From: Tetracentron sinense
Taxonomy: Eukaryota; Streptophyta; Magnoliopsida; Trochodendrales; Trochodendraceae
Assembly: GCA_015143295.1 (NCBI GenBank)
Contig: CM026561.1
Location: forward strand, 44,954,875 to 45,018,874
Length of the DNA: 64,000 nt
Reading direction: 5' to 3'
Shown: positions 43,926-54,989 of the stretch, piece after piece
Layout of the letters: every line of letters starts with the position of its first letter
How positions within the stretch are numbered: the first letter of the stretch is position 1
The notes under the pieces: model-generated
Database searches by the model: none
Told to the model about the DNA's origin: nothing
Seen by the model: the letters and a program-made list of their open reading frames with translations, nothing else
Position numbers and translations under genes: made by a program

Positions 43926-46900
43926 CTGCAACAAAGAAGCAAACAAGAAAATATTCAGTAACAAAATTCATGCTATAGCCGTCTCACTCACCCATGAAGT
44001 CTAAAAGATAGTCACCTCAGTGGAGTGAGGAAACAGAGAGGTCTCGAACCTTGATCCTGGTTATATAGAAAAAAAAATTTAGGTTAGTGCAACACACAAG
44101 AAACAGAAGCAAACAGACAAATACACGAACCTGAGGAGAAGCTTGACATGGTAATAGCAACAGAAAATTAATTTAGACTCCTTTGGCTCAGGCATTGAGC
44201 ATAAATGAGAAAGAAATTCAAATAAAAGGGAAGATGCAAAGTTTTAGATTTTAATATAAAGAACGGAGAATAACATAAATTGAACCCTTACAAACTAAAA
44301 GATCATGTATCTGTATGGGCTGAACATTACATTCCTTTTTTATTTTTAACATTTCAATCCACTGGCTGCTACAAATTGCACGGATAATGTCCTCTTTTAT
44401 CTGTATGGTCATGACTCCTTTTCTCTACTTCTATCTCTAAAAATCCTAAAGTGTTTTTTCTCCATCAATTATGGTTTTCTGAAATTAAATTAAAATAATG
44501 GTGAATTTCAATTTCTCATTTTTACCTTCTCAAATCAATATTGCTTATTTAAATAACTGACAGTCTTTGGATTTCGCTTTCTCTAGGATAAGTTTATGGT
44601 AGCCAATGTATCATTTGCTGGGGACCAAAACAGCAAAACCTAAACTCAAATGTAAAGCTAGCACCCGTGTTGTTTAAGTGCAATTTTAAGGTCCATTAGG
44701 TATTATATTATGTCGCAGCTCCCTTTTGCCAAATGGCATCAATATGTGTGTGCGCATGATATTTTCTACACCAAAAAAAAAAGTGGAAAAAAAATCAGAA
44801 GACTTAAATAGTGATACAGTACTGCAGCAATCAAACACTAAAAGGGCAAAATTATACCCAGGGACTCATGGATCGCTTCCACTCCAAGCATAAAAAATTA
44901 ATAGACTCCAAAAACTGGCATTGCAGTGGGAGCTGGGACTCTGGAAAGGTATTCTATGAGTTATAATTTGTGATGCAAATCTGAATACAATATAATAATA
45001 AAATATATTTAGGGGTGTGAATTGTTCCTATGTACATGCACTGTGGGTGAATACAAATATATAAATGAAGGTCCAGGAGAACATTAATACACCAACAGGA
45101 AAAAAAACTTCAGAACTTGGAAGATTAGAAAATAGATAAGGATTATCAGTAAGCTAAAAGATTCCAACAATAACTTCTCCACAAGGGGGGGAAAAGTCAC
45201 ATTAATCCTTCACTTAAAACCAAATAAGGTTTTATACGTCCCAAACCAGCTCCTAACCCCAGTAACTCATTCCCTCAATCTCCCCTCACAATTTCAGGGC
45301 AAAAAGGAGCAGCTAACCATACTTAAAACCTTCTAAAGAAAAAAATTTAAGTCCATAAGATTGATAGTTTGGCCAAAATCTATAAGACCTACTAAACACC
45401 CAAATCCCAATACACCTAAAAACATAAAAAGACGCATTGAAATGGAATCTATTGAGGACCAATTCTGAGATCCCATGGCATCACAGGCCTCCAACTGAAC
45501 CCCCCCCCCGGGTTTCCTTGTATTTTTAGCTTCTCTTCTACTTCTCATAACATTTTGATGCGGATATCAGAGCATCTAGTGTGCAAGTGTACGACCGGAG
45601 GAGGAGAGCCCCTACATATGTTTCCTTGTAGATGGACGATATGTACATGGGGTTGATTCAAGCTTTTGATGGATGATTTGGAGCGTTGAAGGCCTTATGT
45701 GCACATAAGATTCATCATGAAGACCCCACATTGGGAAGATGTGCACATGGGAAGAATTCAACATGTCTCTTATGTTAGGAGTTTAATTTGGGCTTTTATA
45801 AGACCCAAATTAGGTCCTATGTGTGGTACTAGTGAGTTATAATGTTAGTTTAAGTAACAGAGGGTACTTTAGTCCTATTACATTTTATTAGGTTTTTATC
45901 ATGTTTTAATCTTGACCATCGATTAGTTTAATGGTCGCCTATATTTCGTAGGAGGTTTTAAGAGATTTATATAGTTGTAAAGACTTTTTTATGATGGACA
46001 TAATTTTTATGAATGAAACATGAGAGCTTTTTTTGGCTTTTAGAATCTCAAGGGAATGGTGTGATGTCAATCTTGGAGTGATTCCAAGGTAATCTTCTCT
46101 ATCTTTCCTTTCTTCTTCTCCATTATTCTTCCTTTTTTTTCTGTTTTCTATTGTAAACCCTAAGTCCCAAAACCCTAGAACCCTTTCTCCTTGCTGCCCC
46201 CTTGTTCTACAGCCCTACTCTTAAGCTTATCCTGCTGTTCCAGAAAATCTGGAGTTGCACTGTTGCTGTCCAGCCCTATTCCTCTCTGTTGCAAGCCCTG
46301 ATCTGTCCCTGTATTGCTGTTACAGCTGTTATAACCCAATCAAACTGCAGCCTACATCATTCCCTTTGCCCTAAAACCATAGGATAGCCATACCCTAACC
46401 CTAATACCATCCCCAAACCCTAAAACAGCAAGATCTCTAAATCCCAACCCTAGATTTTGAAATTTATTTGACTATTGCTGCTGGTTTGTATTATTCAATT
46501 CAATAGGGCTTGAAGATAGACCTCACATGCAAGTTTCAACCTATAACCATTGTTAAGCCTAGGTTAATCCTTTGAAATCCTCAAATTGGCAAGGGAATCT
46601 TATTGGTTATTAGCCTAAAATCCCTAAGCTAGTGGAAGTTCCTACTTTCATTACGATCACCTAAATCAAATTTGAGAATTCATTATTGTGGGATTGTGAT
46701 TGACCTAGGTTGTTTACTAATTCTATTTTGACTTTCTTTATTGTAATTGTGGAATCCTTCACAATTTTATGATTTTCTTTATTACTGCAATTCAATTTTG
46801 ATCTCTCAATCATATCATCCTCGGTTTATTGCATTGTCCTACATCACATTTATAACGGGCAGGCTGGCTATGGTTAAAGCACCTTCTATGTCAGTGTATT

Positions 46901-47410
46901 AACTTTAAATGAAAATGGTGCTGCACCACCAAAACCGTCCAACAAGGGGAACAAAAAGAATGTTACATAATACAAGAAATAGTTGCCATGACTATTATAA
47001 AGAGAAAAAAGCCTCAGATTACCTCCCACAGAAGGAGTAGCGAACTCGCCAAAATTGAGTTTTTGTGATGTTGGTGTCCACTGAGGGGCCTGGAAACTGT
47101 CAGGCGGGCTTCCAGAATAAGAGAGCACACCATCAGACACAGAATGCTGATGGTTGGTGTATTGGTCACTTCTCACCCTGCTTCTGCTACCTTTTATATC
47201 CGAGGAAAGTGATGAACCCTGTAGCAGAGCTCCATGAGACCCATGAGGTAAACCGTCTGACTGGAATCTACAATCCAATATCCTTGTTGGAGGAGAAAAA
47301 CTTGAGTTAGTCCTCCAATGAGGTTCACTGGGATCCATGGAACAGTCCCTACTTCCTGTATTTGATTTTGCTCCATGTGGCCCCGCGGCCACACAACAGA
47401 GTGCACCCGT
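42921..47410 (-). CDS. RING-finger (RING/U-box superfamily) protein, 3 coding exons
   Basis: Exons 47410-47023, 44056-44016 (41 nt) and 43925-42921 join in phase: 'FATPSVG' G, then 'SRFETSLFPHSTE', then RRFTVGASAASNSFGSP. About 477 codons. The third exon holds a modified C3HC4-type RING: CGLCGRLLW near 43460-43440, then 'LPCSHIFHVECLEQ' and 'PPCPVCMKIIG'. Such proteins usually act as ubiquitin ligases. The N-terminus GALCCVAAGPHG resembles a myristoylation/palmitoylation start (Met-Gly-..-Cys-Cys), but the codon in the expected Met position is ACG at 47408-47410. The first in-frame ATG is at 47338, 24 codons later. Intron 1 is 3.0 kb and holds a solo LTR; intron 2 is 90 bp. The substrate is unknown. 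Confidence 0.85.
44016..44056 (-). CDS. RING protein exon 2 (41-nt micro-exon)
   Basis: Found because exons 1 and 3 do not join in frame. Acceptor AACCAG|GATC and donor TGAG|GTGACT. It supplies two bases to finish Gly and then 13 codons (SRFETSLFPHSTE), restoring the frame into RRFTVG of exon 3. Confidence 0.8.
44057..45550. other. RING gene intron 1, left part
   Basis: AT-rich intron sequence with no recognised element other than the solo LTR that follows. A C homopolymer occurs near 45500-45509. Confidence 0.4.
45556..46846. mobile_element. Solo LTR in RING gene intron 1, 1291 bp
   Basis: Perfect 5-bp TSDs CATTT (45551-45555 and 46847-46851) and perfect 5-bp terminal inverse TGATG..CATCA. 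No internal domain. It carries GGATATCAGAGCATC within its first 25 bases, similar to a copia primer-binding site, which is odd for an LTR. CT-rich and 'AAACCCTAGAACCC' sequence occurs near 46150-46190. Superfamily not determined. Confidence 0.85.
47023..47410 (-). CDS. RING protein exon 1 (non-ATG start region)
   Basis: Donor GGGAG|GTAATC at 47023/47022. Encodes 'SEPHWRTNSSFSPPTRILDC', 'GSSLSSDIKGSRSRVRSDQY', 'SVSDGVLSYSGSPPDSFQAP'. Frame upstream of 47410 has no Met before a TAG about 15 codons up. The bases before ACGGGT are AGTTAAG, a good plant initiation context apart from the changed codon. An upstream exon supplying ATG is the alternative. Confidence 0.75.
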
Positions 47411-49884
47411 CTTAACTATTTTCCAGTGCCAACAGCAAAGACGTGTTGTTGTCTAATGATGACTTTCATGAAATAAAGGGGCTCTGCATGCCAAGCCGAA
47501 CAGTATAAATGCCATGAAATTAGTGGAGAGATCAATACCATTAAAAAAGGAAGACCCTAGTCCAAAACAAGGACGGACGTCTCCATCTTCTAAAAACAAA
47601 CCAAGGAAACAGTAAGGGCTAATAACTTCCCACTACGATGATGGATCAAAAGTGCAAACTCAATAATTCCCCACCTCGCCAGAAAATGTAAATAGGAGCT
47701 CTTCTTCCTCGGAATGTACAAGAGAAGTCAGAACTACAATTTACTAGCCAACTTTGTTACTTATGAATCCAATATGAAGCTTGTATCACTATCACCAAGG
47801 ACAGTTACTCTTTTCTGTGGCACTTCAATCACGGGAAGGTACTTCCTTTACTCTGTAGAAGTATTTCAGCTAAGAAAATGAGACCATTTTCATCTTTCTA
47901 AATATAAAAAACAGTGGGACAAAATTAGAAATGAGAAAGAAAAAGAAAACTAGAATTTCTAGGATGCAAAAAAATTATTTGCGCAATAATGTGAAAATTC
48001 TATGACTATTAATTGTAAGATATCCATATATACTCCTTGCTAAACTATGTAAAATTACTTTGAAGCTGGAATGATGTAGTTCAAATTTTGTCTCAGAAAA
48101 TGATCATAGAGATTGAGAACCATTGTATCTGTGGGGGTTCATAATAAAAATCTATAAATTGGGTCTGACAATCTACATAAAGCTAGGATGAAGTAACAAG
48201 CATATTACCCAAAAAAAAACATGGGAGCTCCTATTTTTCTAATTTCTTTTTTTTTTTAACTTCCCAGTTCCCACCTTGGACTGCATTCAAGAGCTTTGTA
48301 GGTGTTAAGACTTTCCTCTGCTCCCTTTTGTTCCTTCAGACTGCATTTTATTTTTGTGTCATTTTTCACCTTTCTGACTCCCGTCAAAAAAACGTCAAGC
48401 CAGTTCTTTCTTAAAGAAGCAAGCTGAATAGTGAACAGACCTTAAGATCTATAAAGAATGATTAAAAAACAAAGTCCGTTTTCTTAAAATTTGACCCGTA
48501 ACACACACCTTTATCATTCATGTCAGACAGCCAACAACCTAGCTTAAGTTTTCAAGAATCTTGCCTTCAGCTACTACTGGCATATTCTTACACGATTTTC
48601 ATGTACACTTTTTTTCCCCTAATGCATGATTTTCAACTAAACTTTTTTAGCATGATTTACATGTATATCACTCATCTAAACACACCATTTCTATATTGTA
48701 CACTTACAAAGAAATTAATAATTATAAAAAATACAATCCACAACACATGGAATAACTATTAAAAAAAAGGTGGATCCACATGGAGTTCGTAAGGGTCACT
48801 GTATGATGCTAAGTAACGTGTTTGTGTCAAAATTTAAAAAGTTACCTAGAATTGAACACAATCAAAACTAGAATGTTTTTTTGATCGATGATCATGAGGA
48901 TAATCAAAACTAGAATGTTAGGCAAAGTTCTTTCAATGAAGGATTGAAATGATTCTGACATATGTAAGCAAAATCTTTGGGACTACTGAATTTGAAAATG
49001 ACACCAAATGAAGACTAAAGCTTCCATATAGTTTGAAAATTGCCATCTTCTCCATTATAAGTTGATATGGACAGCTCAAAAAAAATTTGATGAAACAGAA
49101 ATGCAGTGTCTCCTTGGCTTCTATTACACATCTTACAGCTCTTACATAGACTGAAAATAATTCATATTTGTGAGTTTTACTGTTTAAGAATGATGCTAAC
49201 TCAGAAGCAAACCACTAGGCCAACCACCAATTTTAGCCTATAAACCAAAAAAACTACACAAAATAAGATGGGAGAAGAGGGATTAAAGAAGAAAGGATTT
49301 ACACATGGAATGGATGATCTTCATCAGAGAGGAATGTTAGTTGAGTTCACACAAGATCAGCAGTAAACAAAAGCAATATCTAATCCCCCCCCCCAAAAAA
49401 AAAAAGAGAGAGAGAGAGAGAAGGATGGAAGCTATAGCAAAGAATACCGAAGTATGTTATCAATTGCTTAAATTATATTTCAGATCCATAGTCATAATAC
49501 AAATAAAATTCATCGGATCGGTCATTAAAGTATTCGAACTGAAGTTAACCATGCATACTTCAATCTTGAATTGCTTTCGCAAGATAAGGATCAAGTGGTA
49601 GAAAGCAATTTTAGAAGGTGGTAAAAGGAAAAAAAACAACAATAAACAGTTTTGACAGTTGTACCCATCCACAAAACAGGATGTAAATTAGAAAAAGTAG
49701 TTAGTGGTTCAGATATTAGTTTAGATCATATTCTTTGAAATATACATGACTTATCAAACTTGTTAACAATAGTATATTTAAATAAAAGTATGGGGTTCGG
49801 TGTGCGATGGAGGGAGTAGATGAGAGAGCATGTTTTTTGTCATTATCATTCTCCATCTTAATTAATGGGAGCTCAAAATAGGAA
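47411..49884. other. Upstream region or 5' UTR intron of the RING gene
   Basis: The minus strand at 47411-47452 (after a possible acceptor CATTAG) looks like a short 5' UTR: ACAACAACACG…TTAAG. Further right there is a GA microsatellite at about 49403-49423. No other gene recognised. Confidence 0.35.
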
Positions 49885-51740
49885 ATGAAGGTCTCACATC
49901 TACAGTTTGCGGCTGACAAGCTCATTCTTTTCAATGCATCATACTTCAAGGATCGAGTATGTTTTGAGAAGTGTCAAATTTCCCCCTTTAGAAAGGACAA
50001 ACAATTTCATAGCTGCTTCGGAGGACCTTTGGGGTGGCCCATCATGTCTACAGTAAGTTTTTGGGGACTATCTGTTTCTTAGCCCTAAATAGATCAACAT
50101 CAGTTGCTGAGTTTTTTCAAGATGGTAGCTGACGAGATGGTGTGATGCCCTAGGTTGAGGTGTGGGTTAAACGACTGGGAAGTGGATGATATGCTACGCT
50201 TTTTTAGGCACTTGCTCGACTTCACCCGTGTCTACAGAATAGGGATGCTAGGATTTGGTCTTGGGCGAACAATAGTCAATTTACAATGAGGCCATTTGCA
50301 TTATCATTTTGGTCAGGGTTTTGCTCACCATTTCCCCATCGGACTTTTAAGAATCCTGAAATTCCGTCAGAGGTATATTTCTTTTTTTGGACTACAGTTC
50401 TCATTAGGATCCTCACGTATGATCATTTGAAGAGTGAAGAGTAGAGGGTTAAAGATGATAAATCAATGTTTTATGTGCCATCACGAGGAGGAATCAGTAA
50501 ATCATTTGCTTCTAAATTGCCTCCTTGCTTCTTCAATTTGAAAATTTCTCTATCATAGTTAGGGGTGTGTTGGATATTCCTTCTTCCTTTTTGGACTTCT
50601 TATGTTGTTGATCCATGACTACACAGTGATTTTGGAGGCTTCTTGAGCGGATATATTATCTTGTCTTTCTAGGGCCATTTCATGGACCATTGGGAAAGAA
50701 AGGAACACGACGGTTTGGGCTCCAGACAACAAGAGTAGGTTTTCAGTGATGTCCTTTTTACAGTCTTGGTAGTCTAGGCCAAATCTATATTTTCCTCATC
50801 AGGTTGTTTGGCACCCCACGGTACCGTCTAAGGTTTGCTTCTTCTTATGGACATCGGTTTTAGATACAATCCTTACTTGCGTTCACCTTATGAATAGAGG
50901 TTAGTGCCTGGCAAATAGGTGTTTCATCATTCATGTGCTTTCTAGTGAAGGAATTTGTGGGTAATCTGTTACTGCAATGCTCGGTTGAAAGGGAGGTTTG
51001 GTTTTATTTCCTCACACACTTTGGTATCCCTTGAATCTTTTCCCTATCCTTCCGGACACTTGGGAGATTACATTTCGGCCTTAGTATTTTGTTATAACTA
51101 GGGTCTTGTTTTGCTTTAGTTGTTCTTGGTTCACTTATTGTGAACTCTAGTTCATTTTGCTATCATCTTTTATATAGATGCTATCTTGATTACAAATCAA
51201 AAGAAAGAAAGGAACATGAGGGTGTTCGAGAATATTTCCACATGTGTATGAGGGTTACAAAGATAATACTATTTTGGTTCTCCATTCAAAGGGAAGTTGA
51301 GTATTTGGTTGGCTTAGAATAATGTTGTTAAAGCTCGAGTTGAGCCTTCTTTTGTAATCACATTGTAGAGAATAAGGTCGTCTTTTTGTTTTGGTGCATC
51401 CGGTTTGAGTTTACTCTCTTGTCTTTCCAGGGCCATTTCATGGACCATTGGGAAAGAAAGGAACATGAGGGTGTTCGAGAATACTTCCACACGTGTCTGA
51501 GGGTTAGACAAATAATATTACTTTGGTTCTCCATTCAAAGGGAGGTTGAGCATTTGGTTGGCTTAGAATAATATTGTTAAAGCTCGAGTTGAGCCTTCTT
51601 TTGTAATCACACTGTAGAAGATAAGGTCATCCTTTTGATTTGGTGCAACCAGTTTGAGTTTACTGACTTACTCTCTTGTGAACTCCTTTTGTACATTCTT
51701 TTTTACATTCTTTGATTTATATATAATGATTATTAGAAAA
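49885..51740 (+). pseudogene. LINE ORF2 fragment with internally repeated 3' end
   Basis: The plus strand shows 'VSHLQFAADKLILF' (the RT FADD block, altered) at 49888-49930, a 'WWANN'-type zinc-binding domain from about 50240, 'YFFFWTTVLIRILTYDHLKS' at 50380-50435, and a C-terminal segment. That segment recurs: 'GGCCATTTCATGGACCATTG' followed by GGAAAGAAAGGAACA is found at about 50672, and 51432, and its downstream part (GGGTGTTCGAGAATA…) at 51210 and 51470. Ends in an A-rich tail near 51735-51750. Broken in all frames. Confidence 0.7.
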
Positions 51741-52028
51741 CCATAATAAATAAAATAAAAGTATAAACAATTTGTACATATGGAGTTCTCGACTGGATTT
51801 TCTTTGCCTCAATACATTCAACTAACCACACAACCATATTGTTGAATGATGCAGTGGAAAATTTATCCTATGAATGAGGAACATTTAACCAGTTCCCCTG
51901 AAATCAAACGGCAAACTAATATGTAAAGTTGTAAACATATAAAGAAGACCTGAGACATCAAAATAACTCCTCATAATGGGAAATAAATGTCTTAACGGAT
52001 ATTTCTAATTATAAGATGTTATCAAACC

Positions 52029-53085
52029 TAAGGTTGTACCCAAGCCGAGTTGTGTCAAAGACTCGGCTCGATCAAGCCGCTCTCGAGCTAAGATATTATG
52101 CTAGATTGAGCCGAGCCGAGCTGAGCCAAGCTTAAAGTTCAGCACTAAATTTTAAATTTTTAATCAAGCCGAGCTTCGGCCAAGCCCTGCTTGATTCGTC
52201 TAGTGTAAGCTCACTTCAGCTCAAGGCTCGGCTCAGTTTGACATATAATATATCATTAATAATATTAATATTTATAATATATAGTATATTAAGTATATAA
52301 GTAAAGTAAACCCTAACTTCAAACAAAACCCAAACTTCAAACAATGAAACCACTCTGCCACTATCCTCTTCTTCATATTCGATCAATGCAAAGGAAGAAG
52401 AAGATTTGCATAAGCTTCTGGTTCATGATCGTCATGATCTCCCACTCACTCTTTCTGCGGTCAACTCTAACTTCATGAACTACTTTGCTCCAGGTTATTC
52501 CAAAATCAACAAAATTGCGTAATCTATCTAAAACCGTAATTTTATCTCTCAATCTATCTCTCTATTGCTTAATTTTTCCTTTCACTGTGTCAAATGTCTC
52601 CATACAAACTAGTAAATACTCCATCCGTATCATGTTTTTTCTCTTCTTAAGTAAAGACAGACTTCAATTTTTGTGTGTTTCATGGAGGCTTTTTTTTCGT
52701 TGATGATTGAAAGCTTGTGCATAATTGGCTTGGTTCCGATGCATGTCGCTCTAAATGAGGAAGGAGGAGTTGCCGCAATTGAATTTAATGTTGGGAAGTC
52801 TAATCGGAGTGAGATTAGGGTTACAGGAAAGAATTGTCCAAGCATCTCAAAATAATTAGATTTTCTTCTAAGATTTCTGGTGGGATTTTGAAAGGGTGTC
52901 TGTAAGAAATTCTCATGTGAGAATACAGAGGTTTATATAGGGAAGAGAGGTTCTTGGGCCATGGCAATATCTTTTGAATAGTTATCTTTTGATTTCTAGA
53001 TTTCCACTGAAATTTCCCAAACTGCAAGTGGATAGGGGTTGTATCAAGCCGAGCTTGAGCTTGGCTCAGCTTGAATACAGCCCTA
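52029..53085. mobile_element. Pack-type hAT carrying host gene fragments
   Basis: 1057 bp with perfect 8-bp TSDs ATCAAACC (52021-52028 and 53086-53093). Termini TAAGGTTGTACCCAAGCCGA and, in reverse, TAGGGCTGTATTCAAGCTGA; subterminal clusters of AGCCGAGC/GGCTCGG words at 52040-52235 and 53040-53075. The AT-rich boundary regions enclose about 550 bp (52320-52850) that reads like spliced plant gene sequence, described separately. No transposase. Confidence 0.85.
52386..52838 (+). pseudogene. Captured fragment of an ABITRAM/FAM206-like gene
   Basis: The plus strand encodes 'EEEDLHKLLVHDRHDLPLTL' and 'SAVNSNFMNYFAP' up to a donor CCAG|GTTATT (about 52493), then after about 215 bp, an acceptor-like TGAAAG precedes 'LCIIGLVPMHVALNEEGG' and 'FNVGKSNRSEIRVTGK' (52710-52832). 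These blocks match my memory of the plant homologue of the actin-binding transcription modulator ABITRAM (FAM206A/Simiate). Exon-intron structure is kept, so capture was at DNA level. The fragment lacks the rest of the protein and cannot be functional as the full gene. Confidence 0.6.
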
Positions 53086-53093
53086 ATCAAACC

Positions 53094-54170
53094 CCAACTG
53101 CCATAGTTGTGAAAATCCGAGGAGGGGGGGGTGAATGAATAGTTAATAAACTGTAGAACTTTGAGCGACTGTCTATAAATTAATTAAATTTCTAAACACC
53201 TACCAACAAAATTTGAGTGCCCTCCACAACCCAGCATTATGTTTAACAGTCCAAGAGACATTCATATTTCCTACTAACATCATTAACAAGTTAATAACCA
53301 CTAACAAACTGATGACGGCAAGCGTCATTCAAAACTAATCTGTATCATAACCCTTTGAAAAGAATTGTAAGGAAAACTTCAGATACATTGAAGGTATTCT
53401 AAATGAATTCCAGAAGAAAAGGAAATACCAACTTATGGATCCAATATTGCAAATTCTCCGAATGAAAAAAGTAACCAACACATTCAGTGGAAACCAAATA
53501 AAAACAGCAATTCAGCCAAAAGACTAACAAATGAATTTTCATTCAAAAACTATCCATGAATTGATAAGCACACCAGAATGACGTGGTTTCTATGAATTAC
53601 ATGCATATACATGAGGAAGAGATACAATTTTATTACTTTTTTTTTTTTATGAAGAAATTCTTATGAGCAAACTTTTTTTTTTTGGAGACTATAGATGACC
53701 CAACATGGTATTTTTAGAAATATCTGGCACTAATCAAATACAATTATAAATTTAAACGGTAATTCAGCTGGAAACCAATCCATAAATTCAAATGGTATGT
53801 TTCGAAAATAAAATAGCAGTAAAACCCGCAAAATACAAGAATCAGATGAACATAAATTGGAGGAAATGTTCACACTAAGATCTATAATATCTACGACTAA
53901 ACCCAACAGGGGAAAAAACTGCAAACGATTAAATTAGATTATATGATATGATAACAGAAAATTTGCAGGCATGCAAAACATCTCACAGCAATGGATTCCC
54001 GAACAAGAGTTTATATAAAACGGAAGAAAATTAAAAGAAGCCAACCCATGTGAGCTTATAAACCCAGGAGATTGCATGATTTATGGAACTAAATAATGGG
54101 TTGGTCGGCAAAATAACGGGTATGATTCAAATTGAAAAAGGGGGGAATAAAACTCTACAGATGAAATTAA

Positions 54171-54203
<33 letters not shown>

Positions 54204-54317
54204 AAGGGGGAGGATAAATGCTTAACAAGAACAACAAAAAAGAATCGGAAATACGTAAAATAAAAAAAGGAAACTTTTCGAAAGAAGGGCATCTGATGAA
54301 CAAGAGAGAAAGCATAC
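53094..54317. other. Probable RING gene 5' UTR intron, unassigned
   Basis: AT-rich sequence with T homopolymers (53637-53650, 53671-53682) and a TA run with CA end (54171-54202). No coding motif recognised. Confidence 0.3.
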
Positions 54318-54427
54318 CTTAAAACCTCAGATTAGTTAAGTTTCTAAGTTATGGTGTGAGGAAAAAGGATGGAAGAGGAAACCCTAGCTTTGATGAGAGA
54401 TGGTGACAAATTCGGCGTTTTATAATT
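54318..54427 (-). promoter_or_regulatory. Candidate promoter and first 5' UTR exon of a minus-strand gene (RING gene?)
   Basis: The minus strand has AATTATAAAACG (TATA box, 54416-54427), then 30 bp downstream a CT-rich leader with the telobox-like CTAGGGTTT, no ATG, and a consensus donor TTTTAAG|GTATGC at 54318/54317. This is the usual look of a plant non-coding first exon. The nearest downstream coding exon on this strand is RING exon 1, 6.9 kb away; the link is inference. Confidence 0.45.
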
Positions 54428-54573
54428 GTTCTGATAGAAAGAGGAAGGGCCGTAGTATAAGAAAGAGCTCCTCTGAAAGAGATGGCCAAAAGAGAAAAAG
54501 CGTGTCGAACGAACCTCTCCACCTCTCTTTTGTTTTTTGTTTTTGATTTTTTTTTTTTTTTTGGGTGTTCTAC

Positions 54574-54650
54574 ACCAGCGTTTTAAAAATCGGACTGGAC
54601 CCATCGGACCGGTTGACCCATGAACCGGGACCCTCAACGGGTTGGGTTGA
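54574..54650. repeat. Terminal fragment of the GGTTGACCC-type hAT family
   Basis: CAGCGTTTTAAAAATCGG followed by GGACCGGTTGACCC, ACCGGG and GGGTTGGGTTGA words matches the left terminus style of the element at 27099-27675. The other end is not seen. Confidence 0.5.
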
Positions 54651-54743
54651 ACACTCTAATTTTCAAAACAATCCCTTTCAAATTTAGTTCAAAACTTTTT
54701 TTTGTTTGGTAACCTCAATCATACCACAAGGCAATGACTGATA

Positions 54744-54989
54744 GGGTGTTTGGATTAGATTTTTTTGGCCAAAAATCAATTACGGTAAAATTGATTGTGT
54801 TCTATTAATGGTCAAATAATCATTTTTTCAAATAATAGTGTTCGAAGAATATGTAGGTGAGTCTCAACTTCGTATTCTCCGAACACTATTATTTGAAAAT
54901 TGAAAAAATGATTATTTGATCATAAATTTCTACACAATCAATTTTATCAAAATTGATTTTTGTCCAAAAAAATCTAATCCAAACACCTC
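54744..54989. mobile_element. AT-rich hairpin MITE with GGTGTTTGGATTAG termini
   Basis: About 246 bp. GGTGTTTGGATTAGATTTTT is mirrored at the right end, and pairing continues through 'AAAAATCAATT', 'AAAATTGATTGTG', 'CAAATAATCATTTTTTCAAA' and 'TAGTGTTCG' to a loop near 54855. TSD is uncertain: CTGATAG on the left and CTGAATAG on the right are similar but not adjacent in a simple way. Confidence 0.7.

Noticed and set aside
54344..54637. 97-codon minus-strand frame over the candidate promoter
   Set aside because: It runs through an A/T homopolymer, the TATA box and the telobox leader; no domain is recognised.
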